A stretch of DNA of 64,000 nt, from contig JADJJI010000011.1 of the NCBI GenBank assembly GCA_016706565.1, positions 620,001 through 684,000 on the forward strand, read 5' to 3'. The position numbers and the translations under genes are program-made. The stretch comes from Piscinibacter sp. Its GTDB lineage: Bacteria > Pseudomonadota > Gammaproteobacteria > Burkholderiales > Burkholderiaceae_C. The stretch's first letter is position 1, and the number at the start of each line of letters is the position of its first letter. Positions 11,438-19,762 of this stretch are shown in pieces. The notes beneath the pieces were generated by a model that was given only the letters and a program-made list of their open reading frames with translations, did no database searches and had not been told where the DNA came from.

Positions 11438-11445
11438 CATTGCGC

Positions 11446-11910
11446 GTGGACAAGCCCTTCAAGATCCCCGAGTCGGTGCTGGTCGTGATCCACACGCCCG
11501 AGCGCGAGGTGCTGCTCATCGAGCGTGCCGATGCGCCCGGCACCTGGCAGAGCGTGACCGGCTCGAAGGACCGCGACGACGAGCCCTTCGACGAAACCGC
11601 GATCCGCGAGGTGGCCGAGGAAACCGGCATCGTGATCGGCTCGGCCGAGGTTCCGCGCGAGGCCCTGATCGACTGGGGCTTGCGCAATGTCTACGAGATC
11701 TACCCCGTCTGGCGCCATCGTTACGCACCCGGCGTGATCCACAACACCGAGCATGTGTTCGGTCTGACCGTGCCGCGCGGCACGCCGGTCACGCTGTCGC
11801 CGCGCGAGCACCTTGCCTGGCGCTGGCTGCCGTGGCGCGAGGCGGCCGACAGCTGCTTCTCGTTCAGCAACGCCGAAGCGATCCTGCAACTGCCGAACTT
11901 CCTGCGATGA
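11446..11910 (+). CDS. nudB: Dihydroneopterin triphosphate pyrophosphatase (Nudix)
   Basis: Nudix hydrolase predicted to remove pyrophosphate from dihydroneopterin triphosphate in folate synthesis. The 154-residue protein has family-typical KPFKIPESVLVVIHTP at the start, WQSVTGS, and a Nudix box ending REVAEETGI (REUxEExGU). The spacing from the first Gly to Glu is one residue longer than the textbook box. A GTG at 11446 is preferred because the protein then begins VDKPFKIPES; a TTG at 11440 is also possible. The gene begins directly behind the aspS terminator, leaving almost no room for a separate promoter. Its stop overlaps the next gene as ATGA. Confidence 0.85.
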   Translation: MDKPFKIPESVLVVIHTPEREVLLIERADAPGTWQSVTGSKDRDDEPFDETAIREVAEETGIVIGSAEVPREALIDWGLRNVYEIYPVWRHRYAPGVIHNTEHVFGLTVPRGTPVTLSPREHLAWRWLPWREAADSCFSFSNAEAILQLPNFLR

Positions 11911-12698
11911 GACACCACGCGCCGACCACGCTGGGCCACAGTGACACGCTGCGCGTGGCCACCTACAACATCCACAAGGGCGTGCGCGGCGTCGGCCCAC
12001 GCAAGCGGCTGGAGATCCACAACCTGGGGCTGGGCATCGAGGCGCTGGACTCCGACCTGGTGTTCCTGCAAGAAGTGCGCAGCTTCCACCACGGCGAAGC
12101 GCGCCGCTTCGCGCGCACCTCGTTCGGCTGGCCGCGCGAAGGCCAGGCCGACTTTCTCGCGCCCGAAGGCTACGAAGTGGCCTACCGCACCAACGCGGTG
12201 ACGCGCCAGGGCGAGCACGGCAATGCGCTGCTCTCGCGCTGGCCGCTGGGCGACATCGGCCACCACGACGTGTCGGACCACCGCTTCGAGCAGCGCGGCC
12301 TGCTGCACGTGCCGGTGCACTGGAACGGCAGCGTGCTGCACGCGGTGGTGGCTCACCTCGGGCTGATGCACGCCAGCCGGGTGCGCCAGGTGGAGCGGCT
12401 GGCCGCCTTCATCGAGGCCCATGTGCCGAACGACGAGCTGCTCGTCGTCGCCGGCGACTTCAACGACTGGGGGCAGAAGCTCGATGCGCCGATGCGCGAG
12501 TGCGGCCTGCAGCGGGCCTTGCCGGAAGGCATGAGCAGCGCGCGGCAGAACACCTTCCCGTCGCGGGTGCCGGTGTTTTCGCTCGACCGCATCTACACGC
12601 GCGGCCTGCGCTGCATCTCGACCTCGGTGCCGCGCGGCTCGGCCTGGGCGCGCATGTCGGATCACCTGCCGCTGGTCGCCGAGCTCGTGCACGAATGA
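11907..12698 (+). CDS. Endonuclease/exonuclease/phosphatase family protein (YbhP-like)
   Basis: 263-residue member of the EEP Mg-dependent phosphohydrolase superfamily. Motifs are VATYNIHKG (residues 12-20, metal-binding Asn), FLQEV (metal-binding Glu), ERQ-like substitution NALLSRWPL, GDFNDW (catalytic Asp/Asn) and SDHLPL at the C-terminus (catalytic Asp-His). The start overlaps the nudB stop and the stop overlaps clsB (ATGA both times), implying translational coupling. Escherichia coli has the same pairing, ybhP next to clsB, so a role in phospholipid or membrane metabolism is a reasonable inference. The substrate is unknown. Confidence 0.82.
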   Translation: MRHHAPTTLGHSDTLRVATYNIHKGVRGVGPRKRLEIHNLGLGIEALDSDLVFLQEVRSFHHGEARRFARTSFGWPREGQADFLAPEGYEVAYRTNAVTRQGEHGNALLSRWPLGDIGHHDVSDHRFEQRGLLHVPVHWNGSVLHAVVAHLGLMHASRVRQVERLAAFIEAHVPNDELLVVAGDFNDWGQKLDAPMRECGLQRALPEGMSSARQNTFPSRVPVFSLDRIYTRGLRCISTSVPRGSAWARMSDHLPLVAELVHE

Positions 12699-13912
12699 AG
12701 CAGGCCGATCCGCGCGCCGAGCATGAACTGATGCTGCTCAAGGGCGGCACGGAGCTGTTCCCGGCCATGGTCGAGGCCATCGACGCCGCGCGCTTCGAGG
12801 TGATGCTGGAGACCTACATCTTCGACTTCAGCCGCTCGGCGCTCGGCATTGCCCAGGCGCTGGAAGCTGCCGCGAAACGCGGCGTCACGGTGCGCGTGGT
12901 GGTCGACGGCCTGGGCACCGGCGACGTGCCCGAAGAATGGCGAGCGCGCTGGGCCTCGGCCGGCGTGCGCTGGCGCATCTTCAACCCGGCGCAGGGCTGG
13001 CGCCTGCTGGTGCCGCGCCGCTGGCGCCGGCTGCACCGAAAGCTGTGCGTGGTCGACGGCGAAGTGGCCTTCTGCGGCGGCATCAACCTGCTCGACGACC
13101 ACCACGACCCCAACCACGGCGAACTCGAGCAGCCGCGGCTGGACTTCGCGGTGCGCGTGCGCGGGCCGCTGGTCGGCGACGTGCACGACACGATGACGCG
13201 GCTGTGGTGGCGGCTTCAGGCGGCACGCAAGGTGGGCAAGGGCGACCCCGAGGGTGCGCTGGCCGCGGTGCGGGCGGCTGCGCGGGCCGGCGTGGAAGAT
13301 CCGCCTTACCCGAGCCGCCTGCTCGGCGGTGCGAGGGCAGCGCTGGTGCTGCGCGACAACTTCCGTTTCCGCCGGCGCATCGAGAGCAACTACCGCGTGG
13401 CGATCGCGCAGGCGCGGCGCGAGATCGTCATCGCCAATGCCTACTTCATCCCCGGCGTGCAACTGCAGCGCGCGCTGCTGCGCGCCGCGCGGCGCGGCGT
13501 GAAGATCACGCTGCTGCTGCAGGGCCGCTACGAGTACTTCATGCAGTTCCACGCCAGCCGCGCGGTCTACGGCCTGCTGCTGGACGCCGGCATCGAGATC
13601 ATCGAGTACGAGGCGAGCTTCCTGCATGCCAAGGTGGCGGTGATGGACGCACCGCACGGCGCACTGTCCACCGTGGGCTCGTCCAACCTCGACCCCTTCA
13701 GCCTGCTGCTGGCCCGCGAGGCCAACGTGTTCGTTCGCGACGATGACTTCGCCGCCGAGATGATGGGCCACCTGCGCCATGCCATCGCGCACCAGGGGCG
13801 CCGGGTCGAGCCCGACGCACATGCGGCGCGGCCCTGGTCCACGCGTGCGCTCAACTGGGTCGCCTACGGCCTGATGCGCTTCGCGCTGATGGTGACGGGC
13901 CTGAAGTACTGA
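12695..13912 (+). CDS. clsB: Cardiolipin synthase B-type phospholipase D family protein
   Basis: 405-residue membrane-associated enzyme predicted to join phospholipids into cardiolipin. It carries two HKD motifs: HRKLCVVDGEVAFCGGINL (about residues 111-129) and HAKVAVMDAPHGALSTVGSSN (late in the protein). Each is followed by the usual Gly/Ser-Asn stretch. Length and the lack of an N-terminal transmembrane pair fit ClsB rather than ClsA. The last 25 residues are hydrophobic (NWVAYGLMRFALMVTGL) and may bind the membrane. It is translationally coupled to the YbhP-like gene. A short GC-rich repeat follows the stop. Confidence 0.88.
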   Translation: MKQADPRAEHELMLLKGGTELFPAMVEAIDAARFEVMLETYIFDFSRSALGIAQALEAAAKRGVTVRVVVDGLGTGDVPEEWRARWASAGVRWRIFNPAQGWRLLVPRRWRRLHRKLCVVDGEVAFCGGINLLDDHHDPNHGELEQPRLDFAVRVRGPLVGDVHDTMTRLWWRLQAARKVGKGDPEGALAAVRAAARAGVEDPPYPSRLLGGARAALVLRDNFRFRRRIESNYRVAIAQARREIVIANAYFIPGVQLQRALLRAARRGVKITLLLQGRYEYFMQFHASRAVYGLLLDAGIEIIEYEASFLHAKVAVMDAPHGALSTVGSSNLDPFSLLLAREANVFVRDDDFAAEMMGHLRHAIAHQGRRVEPDAHAARPWSTRALNWVAYGLMRFALMVTGLKY

Positions 13913-13914
13913 TG

Positions 13915-13983
13915 TTGGCCCCCAAGACGCTTCGCGTCGCCCCCCCGAGGGGGAGTGTCCGGCTTGGGACGGCCCGGCGCCGG
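13915..13983 (+). repeat. Intergenic GC-rich repeat-like element with two hairpins
   Basis: Directly after clsB, the stretch contains GACGC-TTC-GCGTC (13926-13938), then a C-run facing a G-run (CCCCC/GGGGG, about 13942-13953), and ends in GGCCCGGCGCCGG. From memory it resembles dispersed intergenic elements common in Comamonadaceae and related genomes. No second copy was noticed in this window. It could terminate clsB transcription. Confidence 0.5.
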
Positions 13984-14000
13984 ACCTGACCGCCCAGCCC

Positions 14001-15017
14001 ATGGTCGCCGACCTGGTCGTGCAACGCCCCGAAGGCCTGTACTGCCCGCCGGGCGACTTCTACATCGACCCCTGGCGGCCGGTCGATCGCGCCGTCATCA
14101 CCCACGCGCATGCCGACCACGCGCGCCGCGGCCACGGCCACTACCTCGCCGCGGCCCCGGCCGAAGGCGTGCTGCGCGCGCGGCTGGGCGAGATCACGCT
14201 GCAGCCGCTGGCCTATGGCGAGGTCGTCGAGCACCACGGCGTGCGCATCAGCTTGCACCCGGCCGGCCACGTGCTCGGCTCGGCACAGGTGCGGCTCGAG
14301 CACGGCGGGCGGGTCTGGGTGGCCTCGGGCGACTACTTCGTTAGCGGCGCCGGCGACGACAACCGCACCTGCGCGCCCTTCGAGCCGGTGCGCTGCGACT
14401 GCTTCATCACCGAGTCGACCTTCGGGCTGCCGATCTATCGCTGGGCACCGCAGCGCGAGGTGTTCGGCGCCATCGACGACTGGTGGCGCGCCAACGCCGC
14501 GCAGGGCCGCGCAAGCGTGCTGCTGGGCTACAGCTTCGGCAAGGCGCAGCGCATCCTGGCCGGCGTGGACGCGTCGATCGGGCCGATCCTGGTGCACGGC
14601 GCCGTGGAGCCGCTCAACGAGGCCTACCGCGCCGCCGGCGTGGCGCTGCCGGCCACCCGGCTCGCCACCGAGGTGAGCGACAAGGCCGTGCTGCAGCGCG
14701 CCCTCGTGGTCGCGCCGCCGTCGGTGCTCGGCTTGGCGTGGATGAAGCGTTTCGGCGAGTGCGCCGATGCCTTCGCCAGCGGCTGGATGCAGCTGCGCGG
14801 CGCCCGCCGCCGCCAGGGCGTGGACCGCGGCTTCGTGCTCTCTGACCATGCCGACTGGCCGGGCCTGCAGCGCGCCATCGGCGCCACCGGTGCGTCGCGT
14901 GTCATCGTCACCCACGGATACGAGGCAGTGATGGTGCGCTGGCTGGCCGAGCAGGGCCTGGAGGCGGGAGCGTTCCGCACCGAGTACGGCACCGACGACG
15001 CCGAGGTCGCTGCATGA
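14001..15017 (+). CDS. Ligase-associated DNA damage response exonuclease (metallo-beta-lactamase fold)
   Basis: 338-residue member of the bacterial SNM1/Pso2-like metallo-beta-lactamase nuclease group that travels with an ATP-dependent DNA ligase. It has the zinc-binding motif HAHADH (residues 34-39), HPAGHVLGSAQ, ASGDYF with the bridging Asp, and a late SDHADW and VTHGYE (the beta-CASP-like part). These match the family named for its link to the PP_1105-type ligase. The stop overlaps the ligase start (ATGA at 15014-15017), so the two are co-translated. The start is taken as ATG 14001 just after the repeat element; no good ribosome site is visible. Confidence 0.88.
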   Translation: MVADLVVQRPEGLYCPPGDFYIDPWRPVDRAVITHAHADHARRGHGHYLAAAPAEGVLRARLGEITLQPLAYGEVVEHHGVRISLHPAGHVLGSAQVRLEHGGRVWVASGDYFVSGAGDDNRTCAPFEPVRCDCFITESTFGLPIYRWAPQREVFGAIDDWWRANAAQGRASVLLGYSFGKAQRILAGVDASIGPILVHGAVEPLNEAYRAAGVALPATRLATEVSDKAVLQRALVVAPPSVLGLAWMKRFGECADAFASGWMQLRGARRRQGVDRGFVLSDHADWPGLQRAIGATGASRVIVTHGYEAVMVRWLAEQGLEAGAFRTEYGTDDAEVAA

Positions 15018-16737
15018 ACCGCTTCGCCCGGCTGTTCGCCGAACTGGACGCGAGCACCTCGACGAACGCGAAGATCGCCGCGCTGCAGAGCTACTTCGTC
15101 GACGCCGCACCGGCCGATGCGGCCTGGGCGGTGTACTTCCTCGCCGGCGGCAAGCCGCGCCAGGTGCTACCCACCGCCGCGCTGCGTTCGATGGCGGTGC
15201 AGCAGGCCGGCATCCCCGAGTGGCTGTTCGAGGAGTGCTACCAGGCCGTCGGCGACCTCGCCGAGACCATCGCCCATGTGCTGCCGCCACCCAGCACGCG
15301 CAGCGAGGTCGGCCTGGCCGACTGGGTGCAGCAGCGCCTGCTGCCCTTGCGCGGCGCCGAACCGGCCGAGCAGGCGGCACGCATCGCGCGGTGGTTCGAT
15401 GAACTCGACGCGGCGGAGCGCTTCCTGCTCGTCAAGCTGATCGGGGGCGGCTTTCGCGTCGGCGTGAGCAAGCTGCTGGTGCAGCGCGCGCTGGCGGCGC
15501 ATGCCGGGCTGGACGCCAAGCTCGTCGCGCAGCGCATGATGGGCTACACCGATGCGAAGGCGTCGCCCGACGCGGCGGCCTATGCGCGACTGCTGGCGCC
15601 GGCGGGCGAGGGCCGCCGCGAACCCGGGCAGCCCTATCCCTTCTTCCTGGCGCACGCGCTGGAGGTGCCGCCGGCCGACTTCGATGCGCGGCTCGGCCCG
15701 AGCGGCGACTGGCTGGTGGAATGGAAGTTCGACGGCATCCGTGCGCAGCTGGTGCGGCGGGAAGGGCAGGTGTGGATCTGGTCGCGCGGCGAAGAGCTGG
15801 TGACCGAGCGCTTCCCCGAGATCGTGCAGGCCGCGCAGGCGCTGCCCGACGGCACCGTGCTCGACGGCGAGATCGTCGTCTGGAAAGACGCGCGGCTGGC
15901 GCCGTTCAACCTGCTGCAGCAGCGCATCGGCCGCAAGACGCTGACGAAGAAGGTGCTGGCCGACGCGCCGGTGGCCTTCCTCGCCTACGACCTGCTCGAG
16001 TCGCAGGGCGAAGACCGCCGCGACCTGCCGCAGCAGGCTCGCCGTGGCTTGCTCGAGGCCGCCGTGCTGGGCACGCCGCTGCAGCTCTCGCCGTTGGCGA
16101 TGGCGGCCGACTGGGCGAGCTTCGCGACCTTGCGCCGCGAGTCGCGCGAGCGTGGCGTCGAAGGCTTCATGCTCAAGCACCGCGAGGCGCGCTATGGCAG
16201 CGGCCGCACCAAGGCGGATGGCACCTGGTGGAAGTGGAAGATCGAGCCGCTGTCGGTCGATGCGGTGCTGGTCTACGCGCAAGCGGGCCATGGCCGGCGC
16301 GCCAGCGTCTACACCGACTACACCTTCGCGGTGTGGAACCGCACGCCGCGCGACGCCGCCGAGGCGCGAGCCGTGCTCGACGCGATCGAGCGGCGCGAGC
16401 CGGCCTTGCCCGGCGCGCTGCAGCTGGTCACCTTCGCCAAGGCCTATTCGGGCCTGACCGACGCCGAGTTCGCCGAGGTCGACCGCGTGATCCGCCAGAC
16501 CACGATCGAAAAATTCGGCCCGGTGCGCAGCGTGCGCCATCGCTGGTGTTCGAGCTCGGCTTCGAGGGCATCAACCGCAGCCCGCGGCACAAGAGCGGCA
16601 TTGCGGTGCGCTTCCCGCGCATGCTGCGCATCCGCACCGACAAGCCGCTGCACGAGGCCGACACGCTGGGTCACCTGGAGACGCTGCTGGCCGCCGCCGG
16701 CGCGGGTACGATGGCGCCAAGGGAGCAAACACCATGA
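15014..16737 (+). pseudogene. ATP-dependent DNA ligase, frameshifted near the C-terminus
   Basis: Family: PP_1105-type ATP-dependent ligase of the ligase-associated repair set. The adenylation lysine is Lys238 in EWKFDGIR. DGEIVVW, GVEGFMLKHR and WWKWK are the expected downstream nucleotidyltransferase motifs. After KFGPVRSV (codon ending 16534) the frame degenerates, yet frame +2 continues as PSLVFELGFEGINRSPRHKSG, the conserved end of the OB domain, to TGA 16735-16737. Adding one C around 16537-16539 gives a 574-residue protein whose stop overlaps the next start. As written, the reading frame runs on to 17263 with a nonsense tail. This is either a sequencing indel or a true loss of the last ~65 residues, including the basic end of the OB fold. 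Confidence 0.85.
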
Positions 16738-17479
16738 AGCGACCGACTGCGGCCCTGCTTGCCGCACTCACGCTGGCCGCCTGCGGCAGCATCGAAGAGA
16801 GCGAGCCCCAGCCGCGGCTGGAGGCGCTGAGCGCGCCCGGTGCCGCCTACGGCAGCACCCTCGTCGGCACGCGCAAGCAGCTCGACTTCGTGCTGCGCAA
16901 CAGCGATGCCGGGTTCGCGAAGGTGAAACCGCTGGATGTGACCGCCATCGCGGTCAGCGGCGGCGGCGTGACCTTCGGCACCAGTTGCCCTGCCGTGCCG
17001 TTCACGCTCGAGGAGGGCGAGAGCTGCTACTTCTCGGTGTACTGGCAGCCAGCTGCCGCAGGCGGGCTCACTGGCGAGCTGCGTGTGACCAGCGTGTCCG
17101 CCGAGAGCCCGCAGGCGGTGGCACTGACCGGCACCGCGGTGTCCGTGCTCGACCCGGCCGCTGGCGCGGTGGCCTTCGTCGGCACGCCCGACGGCAACTT
17201 CGGCAGCGTCTCCCGTGGCAGCTCGCTGTCGCGCGCCTTCACGATCCGCAACATCGGCAATGACGCCGATACCTCACCATCAGCGGCCCGACGCAAACCG
17301 GCTGGACCTTCAGCGAGGACTGCCCCGATACGCTGGCGGCCGGCTCCACATGCACCGTCACCGTGGTCTTCACGCCCAGCGCCGCCGGCGTGTCCTTCCC
17401 GTCGGCGCTGCTCATCACCGACGCCTACAACGCCAGCTACGGCGGGCTGTCGCTCAGCCTGGTCGGCACGGGTCTCTAG
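16734..17479 (+). pseudogene. Choice-of-anchor-D-like lipoprotein, frameshifted
   Basis: Starts at ATG 16734, overlapping the repaired ligase stop, with GGGAG upstream. Residues 1-18 are a lipoprotein signal ending in the lipobox LAAC. The rest is beta-rich with ASH/choice-of-anchor D-like repeats: FTLEEGESCYFSVYWQP and AFTIRNIGN. After NIGNDAD (about 17270) the frame becomes Arg/Pro/Ser-rich nonsense. In the next frame it continues LTISGPTQTGWTFSEDCPD, then STCTVTVVFTPSAAG, to TAG 17477-17479. One extra C at about 17271-17274 restores a 248-residue protein. The role is unknown; the fold is usually a protein-binding module of envelope or secreted proteins. Confidence 0.75.
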
Positions 17480-17556
17480 GGTCAATCGCCGCAGGGCCCA
17501 TACTGCGCTCCTCCATCTCTCTCGAGGCCCTTGACGCGGGTTTCGCGCCCGCGCCC

Positions 17557-18264
17557 ATGCCCGGCTACCAGACCAAGCAAGAGCACATCGCCGTGCGCGG
17601 TGTCGATGACATCGTCATCCGCTCGCTGCTCGACCGCCAGCAGTTCAGCGACCCGCTCGGCGATGCGCTGGCGCAGGGCATCTCGTCGGCCGCCTGGCCG
17701 ATGTTCGGTCTGCTGTGGCCCTCGGGCGCGCAGCTCGCCGCGCGCATCGCGCTGCGGCCAGTCACCGACGGTGAACGCATCCTCGAGCTCGGCTGCGGCC
17801 TCGCGCTGGCCAGCCTGGTCGGCCACCGGCGCGGCGCCGACATGACGGCCAGCGACTGCCACCCGCTGGCCGAGAGTTTCCTGCTCGAGAACCTGCGCCT
17901 GAATCAGCTCGGGCCGATGAAGTACCGCCACGGCCACTGGGGCGGCCATGCCGCAGCGCCTGCACGCGGCGAGCTGCCGGCCTCCGAGATGCTCGACGGC
18001 CGCTTCCAGCTGATCATCGGCAGCGACCTGCTCTACGAACGCGACGACGACGGCACGCTCTCGCGGACCATCGCGCGCCATGCGGCGCCTGGCGCCGAGG
18101 TGTGGATCGTCGATCCCGACCGCGGCAACCGGGCCGCTTTCCACAGGCAGATGCTGGCCGCCGGCTTCAGCGGCCGCGAAGAGCGGCTCGACCGCGCGGC
18201 GGCCGGCTTCCAGCTCGCCTACAAGGGCCGCCTGCTGGTCTACATCGCGCCGGCCGCGCTCTGA
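17557..18264 (+). CDS. Class I SAM-dependent methyltransferase (lysine methyltransferase-like)
   Basis: 235-residue protein with a SAM-binding motif I ILELGCGLALASL (about residues 71-83). TASDCHPLAESFLLENLRLN is the acidic strand-2 motif, and IIGSDLLYE the later motif typical of the METTL/Nnt1-like group that methylates protein lysines or N-termini. The substrate is unknown. The ATG at 17557 is the first in-frame start; the upstream frame is open, so a longer form cannot be excluded. A CATACT hexamer at 17499-17504 is a possible -10 box. The 3' end overlaps the convergent asparaginase by 25 bp. Confidence 0.75.
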   Translation: MPGYQTKQEHIAVRGVDDIVIRSLLDRQQFSDPLGDALAQGISSAAWPMFGLLWPSGAQLAARIALRPVTDGERILELGCGLALASLVGHRRGADMTASDCHPLAESFLLENLRLNQLGPMKYRHGHWGGHAAAPARGELPASEMLDGRFQLIIGSDLLYERDDDGTLSRTIARHAAPGAEVWIVDPDRGNRAAFHRQMLAAGFSGREERLDRAAAGFQLAYKGRLLVYIAPAAL

Positions 18265-19298
18265 GCGCTGAGTGCGCCGCGCAGCGCCGCGCTCGCGCGC
18301 AGCCGGCCGACCTCGATGCCGTTCCAGTTGCGCAGTGTCGGCTCGCTGAGCGAGCGCAGCAGCGCCGGCTCGTCGGCCTGCAGCGGCACCAGCGCCTCGA
18401 TCACCGCGGCCATCACCACCTCGGCGGCGCGCGCGTTGTTGCCGTCGTCGATCTTGATGGCCACGCCCAGACCCTGGCCGGGAAGCGCCGCGCAGTACAC
18501 GCCCTCGGCGCCGACCTTGCAGAAGACACGTTCGTGCAGCCGTTCCATCACCCGGGTGTCGAAGCGGCCGGTGCCGGCGACCATGAAAGGCGCCTTCGCC
18601 ACCGCCTCGCGCAGCCGCTTCGAAGCCTGCGCATGCTCGCTGGCCAGGCCGCGGCCGGTGGCCACGCGCGCGAAGCCGAGCGCCAGATGGCGCAGCGGGA
18701 TCGCGAAAGTCGGGATCGAGCAGCCGTCGGTGCCGCGCGGTGCGGCCGAGAGATCGAAATCCGTCGCCGCTTGCAGTGCTGCACTCACCTCGCGCATCAC
18801 GGCGTGCTCCGGGTTCACGTAGCCACGCGCGAAGCCGCGCAGGCCGGCAGCGCCGTGGCGCGCGCAGGCCAGGCACAGGAAGCCGGCATGTTTGCCCGAG
18901 CAGTTGTTGTGCAGCGCGCCGGGCTGCTCGCCCTGCGCCGCCAGCGCCCGCGTGGCGACGTCGTAGCCGGGCCAGTGCGCGCCGCACTCCAGCGCGTCGG
19001 CGTCGAGGCCGGCCTTGGCCAGCATGCCGGCGGCGGTGCGCACGTGGCCGGGCTCGCCGTTGTGCGAGGCGCAGGCCAGGGCGAGCTCTTCGTCCGTCAG
19101 CGCCAGCGTGTCGGCGGCGCCGCTGGCCACCAGCGGCAGTGCCTGCAGCACCTTCACTGCCGAGCGGGGGAACACCGGCCGCTCGATGTCGCCCAGCGAG
19201 AGCACGCTGCGACCGCATGCATCCACCACCGCCAGCGCACCGCGATGCGCCGACTCGAGCGCCGTGCCGCGCAGCACCTCCACCATGATCGGGTTCAT
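18240..19298 (-). CDS. Asparaginase (Rhizobium-type, AnsA/asparaginase II family)
   Basis: 352-residue cytosolic enzyme predicted to hydrolyse L-asparagine to aspartate and ammonia. It belongs to the Rhizobium etli-type family, unrelated to the E. coli type. Signatures visible are VEVLRG near the start, HRGALAVVD, FPRSAVKVLQALPLV (catalytic Ser-x-x-Lys, about residues 46-60), CASHNGE, HNNCSGKHAGFL and DGCSIPTFAIPL. The start ATG overlaps the stop of the RatA-like gene (ATGA). It is the last gene of a five-gene minus-strand run. No regulatory site is visible in front of it. Confidence 0.85.
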   Translation of the reverse strand: MNPIMVEVLRGTALESAHRGALAVVDACGRSVLSLGDIERPVFPRSAVKVLQALPLVASGAADTLALTDEELALACASHNGEPGHVRTAAGMLAKAGLDADALECGAHWPGYDVATRALAAQGEQPGALHNNCSGKHAGFLCLACARHGAAGLRGFARGYVNPEHAVMREVSAALQAATDFDLSAAPRGTDGCSIPTFAIPLRHLALGFARVATGRGLASEHAQASKRLREAVAKAPFMVAGTGRFDTRVMERLHERVFCKVGAEGVYCAALPGQGLGVAIKIDDGNNARAAEVVMAAVIEALVPLQADEPALLRSLSEPTLRNWNGIEVGRLRASAALRGALSAQSAAGAM

Positions 19299-19753
19299 CG
19301 TTCGTCGGTCAGTGTCCGTGGCTCCGGGGCCGATGATGCCAGTGCGCGCTGCACGAAGGCGTCGACCATGCTGTTGGCCATGCGATCGAACACCGGCCCG
19401 GCGGCGCGTGTCACCCAGGCGCTGTCGAATTCGTAGTCGAGTGTGAAGGCGACCTTGCAGGCGTCCGTGCCCAGCGCGCCGAGCCGCCACTCGCCCTCGA
19501 AACGGCGGAAGGGCCCGTGCTCCAGATGGATCGCCATGTACTCCGGCCGTCGCTTGGGGTTGCGCGTGCGCATCTCGAAGGTCTTGCCGGCCCACCGCAC
19601 GCGCAGGTCGGCCGACACCAGTTCGTCGTCGCGGCTGACGATGGTTGCGCCGGTGCACCAGGGCAGGAACTGCGGGTAGTGCTCGGCGGCCTCGATGAGG
19701 TCGAAAAGGTGCTCGGCGCTGCGGTCCACCAGCGCGCTGCGGCGCACGATCAT
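19295..19753 (-). CDS. ratA: RatA/Coq10-like SRPBCC (START-fold) protein
   Basis: 152-residue START-domain protein of the RatA/PasT/Coq10 family. The N-terminal RSALVDRSAEHLFDLIEAAEHYPQFLPWC is diagnostic of the group. Yeast Coq10 binds ubiquinone and supports respiration. E. coli RatA/PasT was described as an inhibitor of 70S ribosome assembly and also as a respiration/stress factor, so the name toxin should be used with care. No RnfH/RatB partner gene follows. It sits between a TTT binding protein and asparaginase, with tight spacing on both sides. Confidence 0.82.
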   Translation of the reverse strand: MIVRRSALVDRSAEHLFDLIEAAEHYPQFLPWCTGATIVSRDDELVSADLRVRWAGKTFEMRTRNPKRRPEYMAIHLEHGPFRRFEGEWRLGALGTDACKVAFTLDYEFDSAWVTRAAGPVFDRMANSMVDAFVQRALASSAPEPRTLTDER

Positions 19754-19762
19754 CGCGTTCGC

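Noticed and set aside
8661-11687. A 1008-codon open frame opposite aspS and the DUF502 gene
   Set aside because: It lies antisense to well-conserved genes, is rich in His/Arg/Asp repeats from GC-rich codons, and shows no family motif. It is a shadow of high GC content.
19295-19753. RatA as part of a toxin-antitoxin module
   Set aside because: No RatB/RnfH partner is adjacent, and this family includes Coq10-type quinone-binding proteins. A toxin role is not supported by the context.
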